From CAYJLW01 sp964370965 (GTDB taxonomy: Bacteria; Actinomycetota; Acidimicrobiia; UBA2766), in contig CAYJLW010000076.1 of the NCBI GenBank assembly GCA_964370965.1, positions 1 to 20,497 of the forward strand: a stretch of DNA of 20,497 nt, read 5' to 3'. The notes beneath the pieces were generated by a model. The model was not told the DNA's origin. It was given only the letters and a program-made list of their open reading frames with translations, and searched no databases. Below, one piece after another: positions 1-6,125 of this stretch. A program made the translations under genes and the position numbers. The stretch's first letter is position 1; each line of letters begins with the position of its first letter.

Positions 1-60
1 GGGCCCGAGCGGCCCTTTGAGCGGGGGGCAGGGCCCGAGCGGCCCTTTGAGCGGGCAACA
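1..60 (+). repeat. 30-bp tandem repeat, two copies
   Basis: Positions 1-30 and 31-60 are near-identical; the first 25 bases of each unit match exactly. The repeat is in frame with the oxidoreductase fragment and encodes a Gly/Pro/Ser-rich decapeptide twice. It sits at the very start of the window, so an assembly artefact is possible. Confidence 0.8.
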
Positions 61-274
61 GGGCCTCACCAACCTCCTCGTCGCCGGCCGTTGTGTCTCG
101 GCGGACCACGACGCCCTGGCGTCGTGCCGGGTGATGGCACCGTGCATGGCGATGGGCGAGGCGGCGGGCACAGCCGCCGCCATGGCCGCAGCGGAAGGCA
201 CCCCCGTGGCCGGGATCGACGTCAGCGCCCTGCAGGAGACCCTCCGGGCCGCCGGCGCCATCCTCGGTACGTAG
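2..274 (+). CDS. FAD-dependent oxidoreductase, C-terminal fragment (5' end outside window)
   Basis: The open frame runs from the window edge to a TAG stop, so only about 90 C-terminal residues are present. The stretch NLLVAGRCVSADHDALASCR, followed by VMAPCMAMGEAAGTAAAMA, is the C-terminal FAD-binding signature of the FAD_oxidored group (NLLVAGR..SA.H.A..S.RV....AMG.AAGTAAA). In that family the helix after this motif lies against the flavin; substrates vary, so the reaction cannot be named. The first 60 bases are two copies of a 30-base unit (GPSGPLSGxQ twice) just where relatives usually carry an IPYRxLxP-like segment. That suggests either local divergence or an assembly error at a contig end. 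The gene converges on the minus-strand operon that ends at 752. Confidence 0.75.
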   Translation, partial: GPSGPLSGGQGPSGPLSGQQGLTNLLVAGRCVSADHDALASCRVMAPCMAMGEAAGTAAAMAAAEGTPVAGIDVSALQETLRAAGAILGT

Positions 275-507
275 CCGGATTGCACCCGGGTCGACCGCCC
301 GGTACTACTCCGGCATGCGGGAGCCGGCCCCGCAGCGGATGGTCCGGTGTCGGCCTGTCCAGCCGGCCAGGGCCCGACGGCGGCGCATTTCGAATGCCCG
401 ATTCTGCTGTGACCCGCGCCTCGGCGGTGGTCCGCGTGCCGTCGGAGGGTCTCCCACGCCGCTGGTGCTCGGCCGGAACCGCGACCGGGCTCTCTGAGGG
501 GGGAGGA

Positions 508-536
508 GGAGGGGGGGAGCGAGGCTCCCCCCCTCC
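508..536 (-). terminator. Strong G/C hairpin, probable terminator
   Basis: A perfect 13-bp stem (508-520 with 524-536) closes a 3-nt loop. There is no T tract on either strand. It lies just 3' of the C6 hairpins on the minus strand and downstream of the oxidoreductase on the plus strand, so it could end transcripts from either side. Confidence 0.5.
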
Positions 537-544
537 CAAGAAGT

Positions 545-633
545 GACCCGCTCCGATGGGGGGTTTCGGAGCGGGTCTAGCGACTCGGGTCGTGGGGGGC
601 TCGACCCGGTCCACCGGAAGGGGGGTATTCCGG
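545..633 (-). ncRNA. 6C-type small RNA (three C6-loop hairpins)
   Basis: Read on the minus strand there are three consecutive hairpins. The stems are 628-633/614-619 (loop TACCCCCC), 602-608/586-592 (loop AGCCCCCCA) and 566-577/545-556 (12 perfect pairs, loop AACCCCCCA). Each loop holds exactly six C. The actinobacterial 6C RNA is defined by paired stem-loops with runs of at least six C; in mycobacteria the C-rich loops bind G-rich mRNA sites such as Shine-Dalgarno regions. A TAAGAT (-10-like, minus strand) at 686-681 and a G/C hairpin at 508-536 could bound a transcript of about 165 nt, from roughly 674 to 508. No protein-coding frame here looks real. Orientation rests on the C-rich strand; the ends are inferred. 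The published motif has two such hairpins; here I see three. Confidence 0.65.
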
Positions 634-680
634 CTTATCTGCGCCTGCTGAGTTGCGGAGGCACCGCAATCAACGAGCAC

Positions 681-686
681 ATCTTA
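681..686 (-). promoter_or_regulatory. Possible -10 box (TAAGAT) for the 6C-type RNA
   Basis: TAAGAT on the minus strand fits the actinobacterial TANNNT -10 consensus and would start transcription near 674, ahead of a small hairpin (653-658/664-669) and the three C6 hairpins. The 17-bp-spaced -35 position reads TGTTTC, a weak match. The box lies inside an inverted repeat, TAAGGTC (685-691) with GACCTTA (738-744). Confidence 0.3.
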
Positions 687-751
687 AGGTCCGGGAAGCT
701 TGTGAAACACCGCGCAAAGTGAGAAATCCCAGCTAGCGACCTTATCACATA

Positions 752-2026
752 CTACAAGACGGGGCCTGCCGCCTGGGGCTTCCGCCTGGGCAGCAGCCGG
801 CGTCCGCGGAGGGCGAGGAGGATCTGGAGGCGGTCGTCCGGATCGTCCAGGGAGAGACCCACGATCTCATTAACCCTGGTCAGACGGTATCTCACTGTTT
901 GCGGGTGAGTGTGGAGCACCTCGGCAGTGCGAGTCGGACTCTCGCCGCAGGCGAAGTACGTCTCGAGCGTGTGCACGAGTTCGGTGTTGCGTGATCGGTC
1001 ATACGCGAGCACGGTGTTGAGCGTGCTGGTGACGAGTTCGGACAGCAACTCCGGGTCCCTGCGCAGGAGGCGGTCGAGTACGGCGGCCCCGAAGTGGACG
1101 ACCGCCTCCCCCGTGGCCCGGGCGATCGTGAGCGCTTCGGTGGCCTCCAGGAACGCCCGACGCACGCCGTCCACACCGGACTGGGGAAGGGTGAGGCCGA
1201 GGTGGAGACCGGCCTTCGTCGTCCGTTGCGTCACGAGGCCTTCCAGCGTGTCGACGTCCGCCGACGTGGGGGCGGGCACCACCAGGACGAGGTCACCGTG
1301 GGTGAGAGCGGCGAATCCCGCCCCGAGGTCCCCGGTGATCTCCTCCTCGACGGCCCGGTCCACGTCGCGCCCGTCGTCGCGGCCGAGGACGGCAACCCAT
1401 TGCGGGGGCGCCCGGTCCCAGCCGACCTCGTCCGCCCGCTCCACGGCGTCCTCGCCACTGAGGCCGCCGTACAGGACGTCGAGGAGGAACCCTCGACGTC
1501 GTTCCTCGCTCTCCTGCAGGATGCGGGCCTGAGCGCGGCTGTGGTCGCGGGCGGCGAGATTCGAGACGACGTCCACCCAGAGCACGATCGCCTCGGCCAC
1601 CCAGAGGGCGGCGTCCCTGTCGAGGTCGCGTTCGGCGACGGCGTCGTTCAGCGCCCCGGCGATCACCCGGCCCGAGATCCGGAACGCCTGCAGCAGGTCA
1701 CCGAGGGGGATGCCCTGCGCGGCCCGGTCGGCTCCCACGGTTGCCAGGGAGCGGGCGACGGGCTCCCCGGGGGCGCGCCCCGTGCGCAGCATCTCGAGGA
1801 AGGATGCGTACACGTAGGCGGCGGCGCGGCGGGTGTCGTCGGCGACAGGGGCGCCTCGGTCCCCGTAGACGGGGACCTCCGCCATGATCGTGTCGAGGGT
1901 GCTCCCCACGATACGGTCGAGGCGTTCCTCGAGGGCTTCGGCGACGCGGGCGACACCCGGCGGGCGGGGCCGCCGGGGCAGCGCCGGGCCGGGCGACGGC
2001 GACGCCTGAGGGGACGGAGGGGTCAC
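752..2026 (-). CDS. PucR-family transcriptional regulator (RsbRD-like N-terminus, C-terminal HTH)
   Basis: This is a predicted DNA-binding regulator of 424 residues. Residues ~25-160 are helical and resemble the RsbT co-antagonist (RsbRD) N-terminal domain seen in many PucR proteins. Residues ~205-310 fit the degenerate GGDEF-like middle domain. Residues ~345-410 (HTLETYFACG.SPTRTAEVLHTH..TVRYRL.R) are the PucR C-terminal helix-turn-helix. The start chosen is a GTG that overlaps the ilvA stop (GTGA), with GGGAG upstream; the frame stays open further upstream, but that stretch is Arg/Pro-rich shadow sequence of ilvA. It is the last gene of the alkP-like/ilvA operon and may regulate that operon or a nearby catabolic function; the effector cannot be read from sequence. 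Residues 1-25 are Pro/Ser/Arg-rich and probably disordered. Confidence 0.85.
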   Translation of the reverse strand: MTPPSPQASPSPGPALPRRPRPPGVARVAEALEERLDRIVGSTLDTIMAEVPVYGDRGAPVADDTRRAAAYVYASFLEMLRTGRAPGEPVARSLATVGADRAAQGIPLGDLLQAFRISGRVIAGALNDAVAERDLDRDAALWVAEAIVLWVDVVSNLAARDHSRAQARILQESEERRRGFLLDVLYGGLSGEDAVERADEVGWDRAPPQWVAVLGRDDGRDVDRAVEEEITGDLGAGFAALTHGDLVLVVPAPTSADVDTLEGLVTQRTTKAGLHLGLTLPQSGVDGVRRAFLEATEALTIARATGEAVVHFGAAVLDRLLRRDPELLSELVTSTLNTVLAYDRSRNTELVHTLETYFACGESPTRTAEVLHTHPQTVRYRLTRVNEIVGLSLDDPDDRLQILLALRGRRLLPRRKPQAAGPVL

Positions 2027-3246
2027 GCCAGGGCTCCCGCGCTCGTCACTGTCACCGCGTATCCGGCCTCCCGCAACTCGGCGACGATCTCCTCTCCGTG
2101 CTCCGGGTCGCGGGTCTCGATCGTGAGGCGGAGGTCGACCATCCCGAGAGGGACGAGCACGCCGAAGCGCTGGTGGTCGACGGAGAGGACGTTCCCCCTG
2201 CGATCGGCGATGATCCCCAGGCAGCGGGCGAGCTCTCCGGGCTGGTCCGGGACGGCCGTCTCGATCAGGAGGTACCGCCCGGCGAGCGTGAGGCCGTGGC
2301 GGATGAGACGCGTGAGGAGGTTGGCATCCACGTTGCCGCCCGAGAGCACGACGGTCACGGGGCCGTCCCCGGGGATCTGGGCGAGGGCGGCAACCGCCAC
2401 GGCCGCCGCCGGCTCGACGAGGAGCTTGGCGCGCTCGAGGACGAAGAGGAGCGCTCCTGAGATCGCCTCCTCGTCGACGGCGAGGACGCGGCCCACGAGG
2501 TCGCGCAGGTGGGCGAATGTGAGCTCGCTGGGCCCGTTCACGGCGATGCCGTCGGCGATCGTGCGGCACCCCGAGACCGCGACGGGGGCTCCGACTTCGA
2601 GGGAGCGACGCGCGGCGTCCGCGCCGCCGGCCTGCACGCCCACGATGCGTACGTCCGGGCGGAGGGCCGTGAGCGCGGCCGCCACTCCGGCGGCGAGGCC
2701 GCCCCCGCCCACCGGTACGACGACCGTGGTGTCCTCGGGCATCTGGCGGGCGAGCTCCAGGCCGAGCGTGCCCTGGCCCGCGATGACGTCGGGGTGGTCG
2801 AAGGGGGGGACGAGGGTGGCGCCGGCGTGGGCGGCGTAGCGCCGGGCGGTGGCGATCGCGTCGCCGAGATCGCCGGGGACGAGGCGTACCTCGGCCCCGT
2901 ACCCGCGGGTGGCGGCGACCTTCGGGATCGGCGTGCTCTCGGGCATGAACACGACGGCGGCGGTGTCGAGGAGGTCGGCGGCGAGCGCGACGCCCTGGGC
3001 GTGGTTGCCCGCGGACGCGGCGACGACCCCGTGGGCGCGGGCGTCCTCGGGGAGGCGGGCGAGCATCGTGTACGCGCCCCGGATCTTGAACGACCCCGTC
3101 CGCTGCAGGTTCTCGGCCTTCAGGAACACGTCGCGGCCGTGGCGTACGGACAGCGCGTGGGACGCCAGGAGCGGCGTTTCGCGGACCCGGTCCGAGAGCA
3201 GCCGGGCGGCGTCCTGGATGTCGTCGATGCCGACGAGTGCCGTCAT
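2023..3246 (-). CDS. ilvA: Threonine ammonia-lyase (threonine dehydratase) with C-terminal ACT domain
   Basis: This PLP enzyme deaminates L-threonine to 2-oxobutanoate and ammonia; biosynthetic forms feed isoleucine synthesis. It has 407 residues. Lys54 in GSFKIRGA is the Schiff-base lysine, SAGNHAQGVA is the substrate loop, and VGGGGLAAG is the Gly-rich PLP-phosphate loop. Residues ~325-407 (LLIETAVPDQPGELARCLGI...) form one ACT-type regulatory domain. This is the size and layout of the single-ACT form also called TdcB-like, so a catabolic role is equally possible. The start is an ATG overlapping the upstream gene's stop (ATGA), with GGAGGG just before it; the longer open frame upstream is a shadow. 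It is the middle gene of a translationally coupled operon. Confidence 0.92.
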   Translation of the reverse strand: MTALVGIDDIQDAARLLSDRVRETPLLASHALSVRHGRDVFLKAENLQRTGSFKIRGAYTMLARLPEDARAHGVVAASAGNHAQGVALAADLLDTAAVVFMPESTPIPKVAATRGYGAEVRLVPGDLGDAIATARRYAAHAGATLVPPFDHPDVIAGQGTLGLELARQMPEDTTVVVPVGGGGLAAGVAAALTALRPDVRIVGVQAGGADAARRSLEVGAPVAVSGCRTIADGIAVNGPSELTFAHLRDLVGRVLAVDEEAISGALLFVLERAKLLVEPAAAVAVAALAQIPGDGPVTVVLSGGNVDANLLTRLIRHGLTLAGRYLLIETAVPDQPGELARCLGIIADRRGNVLSVDHQRFGVLVPLGMVDLRLTIETRDPEHGEEIVAELREAGYAVTVTSAGALA

Positions 3247-4790
3247 GACCCTCCGTCGCCGCCGGGGCCGCCCCCCGGGACGCCGAGGTACAGGAAGCCG
3301 AAGCCCTCGTCCCGGAAGGTGAGGCCGGCGCCGGCGAGAGCCTCGCTCCAGTCGCCCTGCACGGCCGGGTTCGTCTCCTCCATCCCGTGGTCGGCGGAGA
3401 CCACGAACGCGCAGTCGTCGAGTACCCCCGCCGTCTCGATCGCCGAGAGGACCTCGCCGATGCGGGAGTCGGTCTCCACGAGGGAAGCCGCCGCCATTTC
3501 CGAGTAGGGGCCGCCCCGGTGCATGGCAGTGTCGGTGAGCGTGAAGTTCACCCACATGAGCCTGGGCCGGGGGTAGGCGGCGCCCCGGTAGTGCCCCGAC
3601 CACACACCTACGGCCTGCTCCACGGCCATGTGGTCGACGGACACGGACCAGGCGTAGTCCTTGTGGGGCCGGACGAAATGGGGGTGGGCGTACGGCACGT
3701 CGGTCGCGGCGGTGATCGCCGGGACCTCACCTCGGCGGAAGAAGTCGAACGTGGAGTAGGAGGCGCCCCGGTCGGCGGGTTCGTTCACGGCGGCCGTGAA
3801 GTCGTCGGGCCAGGTGCGGGCGACGGCCTCGAAGAGGGTCTCGACCTCGCTGCCCATCCAAGTGCCGGCCATCGCCCACGTGGCGGGATGGTTGGTGACG
3901 ATCTGGGCGCCCCGGGCGCGGTCCCAGTAGGCGTTGTGGAGGATGCCATGGTGGCCGGGATAGGCGCCCGTCATCATCGTGGTGTGGTTCGGCAGGGTGA
4001 CGGTCGGGAACGACGAGAGGCATCCGTGGTCCAGGACCGTGCCCATGGCGGCGAGGCGGCCCATGTGCGGGAGGGCGCCGGCGTCCATGAGGTCGTACAG
4101 GACGTTCGCGTTCGCCCCGTCGAGGAGGAAGAACACGGTGTGGCGGGGGGCCTCGGAGGGATCGAGGAGGTCTCCGCGGACATGGCCGTCCTGGCGGGCG
4201 AGGAGGACGCCGGGAGCCGTCTCTCCTGTGACGGTGCGGCCGGGCCGGGGGGCGACGCCCATGGCGGCGGCGAGGGTGGGAGCGAGGTCCACGTTGCGGA
4301 CGGCGCCGTCGCGCCGGCCGTCCGCCCGGAACCCCCGGCCGGCGAGCACGAGTGGGGCGCGGGCCTGCACGACCCCGAGGGAGCCGTGCTCCCCCAGGTG
4401 GCCGCCCTGGTCTTCCCAATTGTGGGCGGCGGAGTGCACGGCGACGACGTCGGGGGCGTTCGGGTCGTCGAAGACCTGGCTGATCGACTCGAAGGCGTTC
4501 GGGTAGTGGTTCTCCGCCGCCGAGGGGAACGGATGCGTGCGCTCCTCGGCGAGGGGGGCGAAGGCCGCCGGGTCCTGGTGGCCGAGCGGGTCGCGCCCGG
4601 AGTGCTCCACGACCTCGTAGCGGTACGCTCCCCCGTCGCCCGCGCGGCGGAACACGAGGCGGCCGTCGGCGCCGACGACGGCGTACGTGGCGGGCTCGCG
4701 GCCCCGGGCGAGCGCCATGTCGCATATAGGGGCGATGTCGGGGGATGCGAGGACGTCGCATGCCAGATCGACGTCGGGGTGTCTCTCCAC
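3243..4790 (-). CDS. AlkP-superfamily phosphodiesterase/nucleotide pyrophosphatase-like, apparently circularly permuted
   Basis: A 515-residue metal-dependent phosphoesterase of the Phosphodiest (NPP-like) group. Residues ~217-470 contain the usual front part: FLLDG (Asp224), FPTVTLPNHTT (nucleophile Thr265), LTDTAMHRGGPYS (Asp420, His424) and SADHGM (Asp467, His468). Normally a last metal-binding His (G.HG) and an N..LAPTLA..LG.-like tail follow. Here the chain ends about 45 residues after SADHGM, and that missing tail is instead at the N-terminus: GEHGSLGVVQARAPLVLAGRGF (His135) and NVDLAPTLAAAMGV (166-179). All seven expected ligands exist, but in permuted order. The GTG start has GGGAG upstream, and an in-frame TAG lies at about 4824-4826, so the N-terminus is not a longer truncated gene. 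No clear signal peptide. First gene of the operon, divergent from rplM. Substrate unknown. Confidence 0.85.
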   Translation of the reverse strand: MERHPDVDLACDVLASPDIAPICDMALARGREPATYAVVGADGRLVFRRAGDGGAYRYEVVEHSGRDPLGHQDPAAFAPLAEERTHPFPSAAENHYPNAFESISQVFDDPNAPDVVAVHSAAHNWEDQGGHLGEHGSLGVVQARAPLVLAGRGFRADGRRDGAVRNVDLAPTLAAAMGVAPRPGRTVTGETAPGVLLARQDGHVRGDLLDPSEAPRHTVFFLLDGANANVLYDLMDAGALPHMGRLAAMGTVLDHGCLSSFPTVTLPNHTTMMTGAYPGHHGILHNAYWDRARGAQIVTNHPATWAMAGTWMGSEVETLFEAVARTWPDDFTAAVNEPADRGASYSTFDFFRRGEVPAITAATDVPYAHPHFVRPHKDYAWSVSVDHMAVEQAVGVWSGHYRGAAYPRPRLMWVNFTLTDTAMHRGGPYSEMAAASLVETDSRIGEVLSAIETAGVLDDCAFVVSADHGMEETNPAVQGDWSEALAGAGLTFRDEGFGFLYLGVPGGGPGGDGGS

Positions 4791-4862
4791 GTGGTCTCCC
4801 GGAAGACGGCCGCTGCCGGGAAGCTACCCCTTGGCCGCCGCAGGCGGACCGGAGCCCCACGT

Positions 4863-4891
4863 TTGACCACGTGTTCCGGGGGCCCTAAGCT
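4863..4891 (+). promoter_or_regulatory. rplM-rpsI-glmM promoter
   Basis: TTGACC (4863-4868) and TAAGCT (4886-4891) are separated by exactly 17 bp, a good housekeeping-sigma promoter with a TANNNT -10 box. The predicted start near 4898 gives a leader of about 55 nt before rplM. Confidence 0.65.
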
Positions 4892-4951
4892 TGCTGGTCG
4901 CCGTTCTGCGGGCCCCGCGGAGCGCAACTACTTCTTCCGCTTGGAGAATCG

Positions 4952-5728
4952 GTGCGGACCTATACGCCGACCCCCAGAGACCTGACGCGCTCGTGGCTCC
5001 TGATCGACGCCGAGGACAAGGTGCTCGGTCGCCTCGCCACGGAGATCGCCGGCCTCCTGCGCGGCAAGCACAAGCCGCAGTTCAGCTACCACATCGACTG
5101 CGGCGACCACGTCGTGGTCGTGAACGCCGCCAAGCTCGTCGTCACGAGCGGCAAGGAACTGCGGGAGGTGAGGTACCGCCACTCGGGATACCCGGGGGGT
5201 CTGAAGTCCCGCAGCCTCGCGGACGAGATCGCCCGTCACCCCGAGGAAGTGCTCCGGCGGGCCGTCAAGGGCATGCTCCCCCGGAACCGCCTCGGCCGGG
5301 CCATGCTCAAGAAGCTGAAGATCTACGCCGGCCCCGAGCACCCGCACGAGGCCCAGTTCAAGGGGACGCCGGGCGAGCCGAACTCCCGCCGTGCCGAGAG
5401 GGACGCCAAGAAGGCCGAGGCGAAGGCGGCGGCCGCCAAGACCCGTAAGCCGGCCGCGAAGAAGGCGGCGAAGAAGCCCGCCGCCAAGCCCGAGACCGAG
5501 CCCGAAACCGCGGAGGCCGCTGCCGAGGCGCCCGAGTCGGACGCCGTCCCCGCGGCGGAGGCCGCTGCCGAGACTCCTGAGTCGGACGCCGTCCCCGAGG
5601 CGGAGGCCCCGGCTGCCGAGGCGCCCGACGCGGAGGTTGCCACCGCGGGGGCCGTTCCCGATGCAGAGGCCGCTGACGTGCCCGCGGGCGAAGACGACCA
5701 AGACGCAGCCGAAAAGGCGGAGGACTGA
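4952..5728 (+). CDS. rplM: 50S ribosomal protein L13 with long Lys/Ala and Glu/Ala C-terminal tail
   Basis: L13 binds 23S rRNA early in 50S assembly. Residues 1 to ~147 are a full L13: RTYTPTPRDLTRSWLLIDAEDKVLGRLAT at the N-terminus, the central HIDCGDHVVVVNA, YRHSGYPGGLK, and the GMLPRNRLGRAMLKKLKIYAGPEHPH block. A typical L13 stops about here. This protein continues to 258 residues with a basic Lys/Ala segment (~150-180) and then an acidic Glu/Ala/Pro segment to the end that contains a 15-residue repeat. The GTG start has GGAG five bases upstream. First gene of rplM-rpsI-glmM; rpsI starts 4 nt after its stop. The tail is probably disordered; its function is unknown. Confidence 0.95.
   Translation: MRTYTPTPRDLTRSWLLIDAEDKVLGRLATEIAGLLRGKHKPQFSYHIDCGDHVVVVNAAKLVVTSGKELREVRYRHSGYPGGLKSRSLADEIARHPEEVLRRAVKGMLPRNRLGRAMLKKLKIYAGPEHPHEAQFKGTPGEPNSRRAERDAKKAEAKAAAAKTRKPAAKKAAKKPAAKPETEPETAEAAAEAPESDAVPAAEAAAETPESDAVPEAEAPAAEAPDAEVATAGAVPDAEAADVPAGEDDQDAAEKAED
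5510..5609 (+). repeat. 45-bp in-frame tandem repeat in the rplM tail
   Basis: Units start at 5510, 5555 and (partial) 5600, each beginning GCGGAGGCC. The two full copies encode an AEAAAE(A/T)PESDAVP(A/E)-type 15-mer. The copies differ at a few bases, so this is an evolved repeat rather than a simple assembly duplication. Confidence 0.8.
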
Positions 5729-5732
5729 CGAC

Positions 5733-6125
5733 ATGGCCAAGCCGCTCTGCCAGACCACCGGCCGGCGCAAGGAGGCCGTGGCGCGGGTGCGCATGCGCCC
5801 GGGCGCCGGAGCGATCACCATCAACGGGCGCTCGCTCGAGGACTACTTCCCCTCCGAGACGCACCGCATGATCATCACCGAACCCCTCCGGGCCACCGAG
5901 TCCGTCGAGGCCTACGACATAGACGCCACGATCCGGGGCGGGGGCATCTCCGGCCAGGCCGGGGCCCTGCGCCTCGGCATCGCCCGCGCTCTCATCGACG
6001 TCGATCCTGACCAGCGTCCGGTCCTGAAGCGGGCAGGCTTCCTCACGCGGGACGCCCGCGCCAAGGAGCGCAAGAAGTACGGACTCAAGAAGGCCCGGAA
6101 GGCTCCGCAGTACTCGAAGCGGTGA
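5733..6125 (+). CDS. rpsI: 30S ribosomal protein S9
   Basis: S9 is a 30S head protein whose C-terminal tail reaches the P-site tRNA. The 130-residue product shows the family pattern: TTGRRKEAVARVR near the start, INGR.L.DYF, the GGG.SGQAGA.R.GIARAL block, and the basic end GFLTRDAR..ERKKYG..KAR..PQYSKR with the invariant terminal Ser-Lys-Arg. The ATG is chosen because GGAGG (5719-5723), inside the rplM 3' end, lies nine bases upstream; the open frame before it is shadow sequence. The last residue codon and stop overlap the GTG of glmM (GTGA), so rpsI and glmM are translationally coupled. Confidence 0.97.
   Translation: MAKPLCQTTGRRKEAVARVRMRPGAGAITINGRSLEDYFPSETHRMIITEPLRATESVEAYDIDATIRGGGISGQAGALRLGIARALIDVDPDQRPVLKRAGFLTRDARAKERKKYGLKKARKAPQYSKR

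Noticed and set aside
384..400. TTTCGAAT resembling a tRNA T-loop
   Set aside because: The flanking bases do not form a T-stem, and no acceptor or anticodon arm can be drawn around it.
222..680. Open frames on both strands in the 275-735 intergenic stretch
   Set aside because: They are low-complexity Pro/Arg/Gly translations crossing strong hairpins, with no ribosome-binding site or family signal.
2027..2569. Upstream extension of the PucR reading frame
   Set aside because: The added residues are Arg/Pro-rich and antisense-like shadows of the ilvA coding frame; the GTG coupled to the ilvA stop is a better start.
1094..2839. Long plus-strand open frame opposite pucR and ilvA
   Set aside because: Composition is Arg/Gly-rich and it lies antisense to two genes with clear family motifs.
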